In this document: piece by piece, positions 13,825-19,079 of the stretch | How positions within the stretch are numbered: the first letter of the stretch is position 1 | How the letters are laid out: each line of letters starts with the position of its first letter | Assembly: GCA_016213425.1 (NCBI GenBank) | Contig: JACRAI010000094.1 | Location: forward strand, 1-19,079 | Source of the DNA: an archaeon | GTDB taxonomy: Archaea; Nanobdellota; Nanobdellia; Woesearchaeales; ARS49 | Length of the DNA: 19,079 nucleotides | Direction of reading: 5' to 3' | Position numbers and translations under genes: made by a program | The notes under the pieces: model-generated | What the model was told of the DNA's origin: nothing | Database searches by the model: none | What the model saw: the letters and a program-made list of their open reading frames with translations, nothing else

Positions 13825-14838
13825 ATGTCATTTAAAGATAATCTTTTAGGCAAAAACCCTTTTCCAGACATTTTGGGCCAGGAAACTACTAAAGAGCAGA
13901 TAAAATCTGCTTTGCTAACTGGTAGGCACGTTTTAATTGTTGGACCGCCCGGTGTTGGTAAAACTACTCTTGCTAAAAATATTGCAGGGCTTCTGCCTGA
14001 GATAATAGTTAATGATTGCACTTATCACTGTGATCCTAAAAATCCCTTATGTCCTGAATGCAGAACTCAAAAACAGAAAACAAAAAAAGTCGAGGGTACT
14101 GAAAGATTTATTAGAGTTCAAGGAAGTCCCGACTTAACTGCTGAGGACTTAATAGGCGATATTGATCCTATCAAAGCATTAAAGTTCGGTCCTGCAAGTA
14201 TTGAAGCTTTCACTCCAGGAAAAATATTTAGAGCAAATAACGGAGTTTTGTTCTTTGACGAAGTTAACAGGTGTCCTGAGAAAGTTCAAAACAGTTTATT
14301 GCAAGTATTAGAAGAAGGCAAAGCAACTCTAGGAAGTTACACTGTAGATTTACCTGCTAATTTTATTTTAATTGGAACAATGAATCCTGAAGAAACTGCG
14401 GCTGTAGAAAAGTTATCTGATGTTTTCATGGATAGATTTGATGTTGTTCACATGAGTTATCCAGATACATTGGAATTAGAAAAAAAAATAGTTCTTGATA
14501 AAGGAGAAAAATTAGAAGTAAGTTTTGATGATAAATTATTAATTTTAACTACAGGATTTATTAGAGAATTAAGAACGAACAAAGATGTTATGAAAAAGCC
14601 AAGCGTAAGAGCTACTCTTGGTTTGTACGAGCGAGCTCAAGCAAATGCTGTTTTAGATGGAAGAAAAAGTGTTAAAGGTGTTGATGTTGCTAAAGCAGTA
14701 ATCTCTGTTTTATCTCATAGAATCACGTTAAAACCTTCAGTAAAATACTTACAAACTAATGAAGAATTCTTGAAAAAAGTATTTGAAGAGTATTCTAAAG
14801 ACCATCCTGAGATTGCTGAAGGAGATGGTTATCTTTAG
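13825..14838 (+). CDS. MoxR/Mg-chelatase ChlI-type AAA+ ATPase with cysteine insert
   Basis: A 337-residue AAA+ ATPase of the MoxR/magnesium-chelatase class, members of which work as chaperone-like motors with VWA-domain partners. Walker A is GPPGVGKTT (40-48), Walker B is VLFFDEVNR (141-149), sensor-1 N187 lies in IGTMNPEE, and the arginine R204 in MDRFD is the likely finger. C-terminal helices (about 255-330) form the lid. Four cysteines, C65-x3-C69-x6-C76-x2-C79, sit between Walker A and the next strand and probably bind zinc; Mg-chelatase-related archaeal proteins can carry such an insert. No chlorophyll or cobalamin genes are present nearby, so a metal-chelatase function is unlikely to be the right label; protein remodelling is more plausible. 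The gene overlaps the VWA gene by 14 bases. Confidence 0.92.
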   Translation: MSFKDNLLGKNPFPDILGQETTKEQIKSALLTGRHVLIVGPPGVGKTTLAKNIAGLLPEIIVNDCTYHCDPKNPLCPECRTQKQKTKKVEGTERFIRVQGSPDLTAEDLIGDIDPIKALKFGPASIEAFTPGKIFRANNGVLFFDEVNRCPEKVQNSLLQVLEEGKATLGSYTVDLPANFILIGTMNPEETAAVEKLSDVFMDRFDVVHMSYPDTLELEKKIVLDKGEKLEVSFDDKLLILTTGFIRELRTNKDVMKKPSVRATLGLYERAQANAVLDGRKSVKGVDVAKAVISVLSHRITLKPSVKYLQTNEEFLKKVFEEYSKDHPEIAEGDGYL

Positions 14839-16030
14839 CCTAATTGAAGAAAATAAAAAATTAGAAAAGGCCGAAGAACTTGAAGGGAAACTTGCTCCTA
14901 GCGAAACAAGTGATAAATTAATGCGTTCAGTTCTAGAAGCAGACAAAAAAACAATTGATGATGGTAAAATAACTGAAGAAGCAGTTAACAGAGGAATAGG
15001 TGGTTTCGCTCCCGATTTAATGTTTGAGAATTTAGTTAAGAACTACGCAATGGCCAAGAAATTATATGGAGAAAAAATTCTTAGATTAATAACTGGGTAT
15101 TCTGGTGATTTCATAGAGAAAAACATTCGAATTCCAGAGTTCAAAAAAGAATTGAAGCAGCAAATAGAAAACAAAATTAAGGACTTGAAAAAGAAAGAAA
15201 TTCTTTCCCAAACTGGAAAATTGACAGAGAAAGCGATTCAATTGGCTTCTTTAGTTTTGTATAAAGAAGAGCTTGATAAGTTAATGACGAGAAATTATGG
15301 TGGAGAAAAAACAATTAAAGAAATATCTCATTATGGAGAAAAAAAAGATATTAAGAATTGGAAGAAAAGCGATAGATACAAAAATTTAGCAATAAAACAC
15401 AGCATTAGAAGAGCAATAAGAAGAGGTCATAGTGAATTAATTAGTGAAGATTTAGCAACTTGGGAGAGGGAAAGAAAAGGCAAAATTAGCATAATTTATG
15501 CAATAGACAGCAGTGCAAGTATGAAGGGAGAAAAAATAGAGATGAGCAAACGAGCAGGGGTAGCTCTTGCATTTCAAGCTTTGCAAGAAAAGGACAAAGT
15601 GGGCCTACTTGTTTTTGGTAAAGATGTTAAAGAGAGTTTAAATCCCACTGATAATTTTGGTGAACTTCTTGACAAGATTATTTGTGTAAAAACTGAGGAG
15701 CAAACACAATTTGGTCCAATGATCAAAAAAGCAGTAGAATTATTTCCTTCTGAGGATCGTACAAAACATTTGATGATTTTATCTGATGCTCTGCCAACAA
15801 TGGGAGATAAACCTGAAGAAGAAACCCTAAAAGCCATATCTCAAGCCAGAGCAGAAGGAATAACTGTTTCTTTAATAGGTATAAAACTTGACCAGAAAGG
15901 TTCAGAATTTGGAAAAAAAATTGTAGAAATAGGTGAAGGAAAATTTTATCATGTCAGCAAAATTGATGAAATGGATCGTTTAGTGCTAGAAGACTATTAT
16001 AGCTTAGTTCAAAGACGGGCGTATTGTTAA
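14825..16030 (+). CDS. VWA-domain protein, partner of the AAA+ ATPase
   Basis: A 401-residue protein whose C-terminal half is a von Willebrand factor A domain (about 218-395) with a complete metal-ion-dependent adhesion site: D228-x-S230-x-S232 in AIDSSASM, T294 in EEQTQFGP, and D321 in LSDALPTMGD. The N-terminal 210 residues are helical and charged, probably contacting the ATPase. I chose ATG 14825, since the frame extends to a weaker TTG at 14783 lying deep inside the ATPase gene; the ATG overlaps the ATPase by 14 bases, as expected for coupled translation. The VWA/AAA+ pair is the same arrangement as ChlI/ChlD and MoxR/VWA systems, where the MIDAS domain recruits substrate. Target unknown. 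Confidence 0.9.
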   Translation: MVIFSLIEENKKLEKAEELEGKLAPSETSDKLMRSVLEADKKTIDDGKITEEAVNRGIGGFAPDLMFENLVKNYAMAKKLYGEKILRLITGYSGDFIEKNIRIPEFKKELKQQIENKIKDLKKKEILSQTGKLTEKAIQLASLVLYKEELDKLMTRNYGGEKTIKEISHYGEKKDIKNWKKSDRYKNLAIKHSIRRAIRRGHSELISEDLATWERERKGKISIIYAIDSSASMKGEKIEMSKRAGVALAFQALQEKDKVGLLVFGKDVKESLNPTDNFGELLDKIICVKTEEQTQFGPMIKKAVELFPSEDRTKHLMILSDALPTMGDKPEEETLKAISQARAEGITVSLIGIKLDQKGSEFGKKIVEIGEGKFYHVSKIDEMDRLVLEDYYSLVQRRAYC

Positions 16031-16042
16031 TTTATAGTTCAA

Positions 16043-16516
16043 CTATTCTGTTTTACAGCAAGTACACATAATTTTTCCTTCTTGTTGAGAACTGCAATCT
16101 ATAAGTTTTCCATCTGTTATTGCATTAACACAAGTCTTTCTTGGTCCTATACCGTAGCATATTTCGTTGCAGGAAGTTTTCCCTTCTGATGTGCTTTCTA
16201 CAGTGCATTGGTTTAGCAGGCCTAACACTTCGTTTTTGTAAGTGTTTTTTAGATCTGTTAACTTGTTTTCTAAAGAATTGATCTTTGCTCTTAATTCTGA
16301 TTCTGTTTGAGTTTTATCTTCTTTTTGGGTATCTGTTTTTACTTCAGTTAATCCTTCAAGTGCAACCATGCCCGTTTTATCATAGAATTGCGCATATAAT
16401 ATGAACCCGCTTATGCTTATGGACAAAATAACGAAAAGAGACAAAATTATCTTGTGCCAATCTCTTTTTTTCACTTCTTTTTGTTCTTCATCAAATACGA
16501 TAAGTAAGTGAAGCAT
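16043..16516 (-). CDS. Membrane-anchored protein with coiled coil and cysteine-rich end
   Basis: A 157-residue protein: a charged cytoplasmic N-terminus (about 1-22), one transmembrane helix (about 23-43), a short coiled-coil-like stretch (about 68-98), and a C-terminal part with eight cysteines, including SCNEIC, KTCVN, DCSS and MCTCC. The orientation suggests the cysteines lie outside. No family recognised. I use ATG 16516 rather than the upstream in-frame TTG at 16537, because the TATA box at 16538-16549 is centred about 27 bp from this ATG. It is convergent with the VWA gene with only 12 bp between ends. Confidence 0.65.
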   Translation of the reverse strand: MLHLLIVFDEEQKEVKKRDWHKIILSLFVILSISISGFILYAQFYDKTGMVALEGLTEVKTDTQKEDKTQTESELRAKINSLENKLTDLKNTYKNEVLGLLNQCTVESTSEGKTSCNEICYGIGPRKTCVNAITDGKLIDCSSQQEGKIMCTCCKTE

Positions 16517-16537
16517 TTCTTTCAGACTTCTTAACAA

Positions 16538-16549
16538 ATATTTAAATAT
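16538..16549. promoter_or_regulatory. Palindromic TATA box shared by two divergent genes
   Basis: ATATTTAAATAT reads the same on both strands. Its centre (16543.5) is about 27-28 bp from the ATG at 16516 (minus) and 28-29 bp from the ATG at 16572 (plus). Both genes are therefore likely leaderless products of one bidirectional promoter. On the minus-strand side a purine-rich GAAAAAGAGG precedes it and resembles a BRE. Confidence 0.6.
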
Positions 16550-16571
16550 ACCTCTTTTTCATTATATTATT

Positions 16572-17162
16572 ATGAAAATTTTTGCGTTCACAGATCTCCA
16601 TGAAAGCTTGAGCACTTTTAAGAAGATTCAAGAGAAAATAAAAAAAGAAAAGCCAGATTTAATTGTTTGTGCAGGAGACTTTACTGTTTTCGAGCAGCAT
16701 ATTAATGAAATGATGCAAAAAATTTCCTCTCTAGGCAACGTTTTTTTAATTCATGGCAATCACGAAACAGAAGCTGTAACAAAAAAGTTATGTGAACAGA
16801 ATAAAATAACTTTTATTCATAAAAAAATAAAAATCATAGATGATTATGTTTTTGTAGGTTTTGGTAGTGGTGGTTTTGACATGATTGATAAAGAATTTGA
16901 ACATTTTATTGAACATATAAAAAATCAGCTTAAGGGCAAAAAGGTTATACTGGTAACTCATGCGCCTTTTTATGATACAAAAATAGATTTTTTATACAAA
17001 CAGCACAGAGGGAATAAATCTTACACAAAATTTATAAAAAATAACAGTAATGTTATATTGGGCATTTGTGGCCATTTTCATGAAACTTTTAAAAAGAGGG
17101 ATAAAATCAACCAGGCAACGGTAATTAATCCGGGTGCTGATGGTGAATTTATAGAAGTATGA
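16572..17162 (+). CDS. Calcineurin-like metallophosphoesterase
   Basis: A 196-residue metallophosphoesterase with the dinuclear-metal active-site set intact: D8-x-H10 in FTDLHES, GD at 35-36, GNHE at 62-65, H130 in VTHAP, and GHFH at 167-170. This is the signature of calcineurin-like phosphoesterases such as the YfcE/Icc class; the substrate (nucleotide, phosphodiester or protein) cannot be told from sequence. The size suits a single-domain enzyme. It starts at a leaderless-type ATG served by the palindromic TATA box and ends in an ATGA overlap with the MFS gene, so the two are cotranscribed and coupled. Confidence 0.92.
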   Translation: MKIFAFTDLHESLSTFKKIQEKIKKEKPDLIVCAGDFTVFEQHINEMMQKISSLGNVFLIHGNHETEAVTKKLCEQNKITFIHKKIKIIDDYVFVGFGSGGFDMIDKEFEHFIEHIKNQLKGKKVILVTHAPFYDTKIDFLYKQHRGNKSYTKFIKNNSNVILGICGHFHETFKKRDKINQATVINPGADGEFIEV

Positions 17163-18463
17163 AGTTAAATAATAACTTAAAAAATTTTTACACTGCAGGC
17201 ATTTATTGGGCTATTTTTTATGCCATTACTTTCACTTTCTTAAGGGCATATGCTTTAGAACTAGGAGCTTCAAAATTTTTTATTGGTATTATAGGTGCAG
17301 TTCCCTATTTAGCTATTTTTTTGTCAGAAATTCCGGGAGCTAGACTGGGTAATTTTTATGACAACAAGAAATTAACTGTTTTATGTGTTTTTCTTAACAG
17401 ATTTTTTTGGGTTCTAATAATTCTTTCAGCATTTTTTTATCCTCAAAATCCTTTAGTTCCTATAATTTTCTTTTATTTTTTGAGTGAAATATTTAATTGG
17501 TTATGTGATCCTCCTTGGACTGCGATAGTTGCAGAAATTGTTCCAAAAAAAAGTATGGGTAGATATTTCGGTTACAGACTTAGAGCTACTGAGGTTGCGA
17601 CTATAGTAACTACAGTAATAACAGGTTTTTTTCTTGAAAGAATTCTCACTGGGATTGTTGGGTTTAACTTATTTTTTTCAATCGCAATTGTTTTTGGTTT
17701 AGTTGCCCTTTACTATTTTAACAAGATTCAAATTACGCAAAAACCTAGACGTTTAAAGTATTCATTAAAAGAATTTTTCAAAGCAGAAGGCAATTTTAAA
17801 AAATTATTAAATTACTCTTTATTTTTTAACTTTGCATATATGATTGCAAGTCCTTTTTTCATGGTTTACTTATTAGAAACAGTAAAATTAGGTTATGATA
17901 CTTACTCTCTGATAATTTCTCTAGAAACAATTGCCATGATATTTGCACAATTACACTTCGGCAAATTATCTGATGTTTATGGTGATAAAGTTATCAATTT
18001 TTTTTCAGTTATTTGCACCGCTTTTGTTCCTTTTTTTTATTTGTTTATTAATGAATCCACTGCTTGGCTTCTTTTACCTGTAAGTATACTTTCTGGTGTT
18101 GCATGGGGAGGTTATAACTTAACAAGTTTTAACTTATTGTTAGACAATACTTCAGATGATAAAAGAGAGGTGCAAGTAGCATCGTATCAAACTTTTGTTG
18201 CAATACCAATGATTATAGCACCATTACTAGGAGGATGGATTGCTGATAATGTAACGATCATTTTTTCAGGTATTCCTCTGATATTTTTTATATCTTTTAT
18301 ATTAAGACTTTTAAGTGGATTTTTTGTTTATAGACTTCAAGAAACAAGAGTTAAAAGTGATGCAAGTCTTGCTGAAGCGTTAAAACAAATTGTTCATATT
18401 CACCCTTTTAACAGACATCAAATTCTTGCAGTTAGAAGATTTCTTCATTTCAAGAAAAAATAA
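17159..18463 (+). CDS. Major facilitator superfamily transporter
   Basis: A 434-residue polytopic membrane protein with about 12 hydrophobic helices. Both MFS halves show the cytoplasmic loop-2 type motif: GARLGNFYDNKKL in the first half (about 54-66) and GKLSDVYGDKVIN in the second (about 261-273). The charged central loop is near 195-220. Nothing identifies the substrate. The start codon overlaps the metallophosphoesterase stop by four bases (ATGA), which suggests they act together, for example uptake or export of a phosphorylated compound; that is speculation from position. Confidence 0.9.
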   Translation: MKLNNNLKNFYTAGIYWAIFYAITFTFLRAYALELGASKFFIGIIGAVPYLAIFLSEIPGARLGNFYDNKKLTVLCVFLNRFFWVLIILSAFFYPQNPLVPIIFFYFLSEIFNWLCDPPWTAIVAEIVPKKSMGRYFGYRLRATEVATIVTTVITGFFLERILTGIVGFNLFFSIAIVFGLVALYYFNKIQITQKPRRLKYSLKEFFKAEGNFKKLLNYSLFFNFAYMIASPFFMVYLLETVKLGYDTYSLIISLETIAMIFAQLHFGKLSDVYGDKVINFFSVICTAFVPFFYLFINESTAWLLLPVSILSGVAWGGYNLTSFNLLLDNTSDDKREVQVASYQTFVAIPMIIAPLLGGWIADNVTIIFSGIPLIFFISFILRLLSGFFVYRLQETRVKSDASLAEALKQIVHIHPFNRHQILAVRRFLHFKKK

Positions 18464-18489
18464 ATCTTGTTTTTTACAAAGATAAAGTA

Positions 18490-18497
18490 TTTATATT
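18490..18497 (+). promoter_or_regulatory. TATA box of the terminal lipoprotein gene
   Basis: TTTATATT is centred 24-25 bp before the ATG at 18518, supporting that ATG over the upstream in-frame codons. Confidence 0.5.
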
Positions 18498-18517
18498 GGT
18501 TTGTTTTATCTTTGATC

Positions 18518-18976
18518 ATGTATAAAAAAATTGTTTTTTTGTTTTTTTTAATCTTAATTTCAGGCTGTTCAGAAAAAAAAATAATTGTAAATGAGAATTC
18601 TACAATCTTCATTGAGTTGCATAGTTTTAATTCTTTTTCAGGTCTTGGTTCGAGCCGCGTTATTTCTAATAATGGGACTATTACAATTGTTGAGTTCAGA
18701 GTTATTGGAGGCTTAAAGAAGAACAATACAGAAAGATATCAAATATCTAGAAAAGACGTATTAAATTTAGCACAATTTATGATTGATAAAGGATTCTTCA
18801 GCAAAACCTTCAATCCAGGATATGAAGACTGTTTAGATTGTACTCGACAAACAATAACGGTATCAATAGATAATCTAACAAAAACACTTAATGTAGAGGG
18901 TGCATCACGTACGAACAAAGATTCACTAACACAAATTTTGTATCAAATACAAAATATTAGTAAAAAACTCAAATGA
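18518..18976 (+). CDS. Putative lipoprotein
   Basis: A 152-residue protein starting MYKKIVFLFF with a lipobox I14-S-G-C17, so C17 is probably the lipidated first residue of the mature protein. The mature part has strands such as STIFIELHSF and TITIVEFRVIGG, and a central CLDC (DCLDCTRQT), then TVSIDNLTKTLNVEG. The layout somewhat resembles small lipoprotein-like domains of the DUF6438 kind, but I am not confident of that. The frame is open upstream to 18467, yet the TATA box fixes the start at 18518. It is 54 bp past the MFS gene and probably separately transcribed. Confidence 0.72.
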   Translation: MYKKIVFLFFLILISGCSEKKIIVNENSTIFIELHSFNSFSGLGSSRVISNNGTITIVEFRVIGGLKKNNTERYQISRKDVLNLAQFMIDKGFFSKTFNPGYEDCLDCTRQTITVSIDNLTKTLNVEGASRTNKDSLTQILYQIQNISKKLK

Positions 18977-19079
18977 TTTTTCTGATACGTGTTGATTTAA
19001 TTATAATTACTTGCTTGTTTTTTAATAGGACTGATTTAGACTACAGGGGGTAAGTTTTATAAAATAAAAAATAAATCAA
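18977..19079. other. Right-edge intergenic tail
   Basis: Noncoding and AT-rich. It ends with TTTTATAAAATAAA near 19054-19067, which could be a promoter for a gene beyond the edge. Nothing else recognisable. Confidence 0.3.

Noticed and set aside
14783..14824. Upstream TTG start for the VWA protein
   Set aside because: It would add 14 residues read from inside the ATPase gene in another frame; the ATG at 14825 gives a normal overlap and is more plausible.
13825..16030. Magnesium or cobalt chelatase operon
   Set aside because: The ATPase and VWA protein match that class, but no large chelatase subunit or pigment/cobalamin genes are present; MoxR-like remodelling is a safer description.
16545..16560. 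AAAAAGAGGT on the minus strand before 16545 as an RBS and sRNA target
   Set aside because: It lies upstream of the TATA box for the minus-strand gene, so it would not be in the mRNA; it is better explained as a BRE-like tract.
18640..18660. GGTTCGAGCC, resembling a tRNA T-arm
   Set aside because: It sits inside the lipoprotein coding frame and has no matching acceptor, D or anticodon arm around it.

Overview
The window is an AT-rich archaeal chromosome segment, most likely from a DPANN archaeon of the Woesearchaeota/Pacearchaeota type. The lineage is an inference. It rests on TATA boxes about 25-28 bp upstream of many start codons (leaderless transcription), an archaeal-type topoisomerase I with C-terminal zinc fingers, an exported archaeal Lon-like (S16) peptidase, cysteine-rich secreted proteins of a kind common in these lineages, and very tight gene packing. 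No rRNA, tRNA, CRISPR array or insertion sequence was recognised.

Left part (1-5100). On the minus strand lie a hypothetical protein, then an ABC ATPase and its ABC-2 permease joined by an ATGA overlap, then a lipoprotein gene that runs off the left edge. The permease carries an unusually long extracytoplasmic coiled-coil loop. After a small plus-strand hypothetical (4219-4446) comes a minus-strand gene (4518-5066) that looks like a shortened, catalytically dead relative of the tRNA 2-thiolation enzymes (NcsA/TtuA/Ctu1), comparable in logic to eukaryotic Ctu2/Ncs2.

The most interesting spot is the gap 5067-5336. On the plus strand it has a near-ideal archaeal promoter (BRE plus TATA at 5158-5174), then two copies of a 13-nt element that contains the 16S rRNA 3' tail (anti-Shine-Dalgarno) sequence. 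Each copy is followed directly by a 10-13 bp hairpin, and the second hairpin ends in a T-run. I interpret this as an undescribed small RNA of about 130 nt with two anti-SD modules that could bind the GAGGT ribosome binding sites of mRNAs such as the UbiB-like gene at 9260 and the phasin-like gene at 10948.

Middle (5337-12040). A signal-bearing Lon-like peptidase and topA overlap on the minus strand. Divergent from them are an ABC1/UbiB-family kinase-like membrane protein, a phasin-like coiled-coil protein and two small exported cysteine-rich proteins, with overlapping or close spacing.

Right part (12041-19079). A hicB-hicA toxin-antitoxin pair lies behind a cluster of TTTGAAA/TTTCAAA palindromes. 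It is followed by a possible 45-codon small gene, a GNAT acetyltransferase (minus), a MoxR/Mg-chelatase-type AAA+ ATPase paired with a VWA-domain protein, a minus-strand anchored cysteine-rich protein, a metallophosphoesterase and MFS transporter joined by an ATGA overlap, and a terminal lipoprotein. The divergent pair at 16516/16572 appears to share one perfectly palindromic TATA box placed midway between the two start codons.
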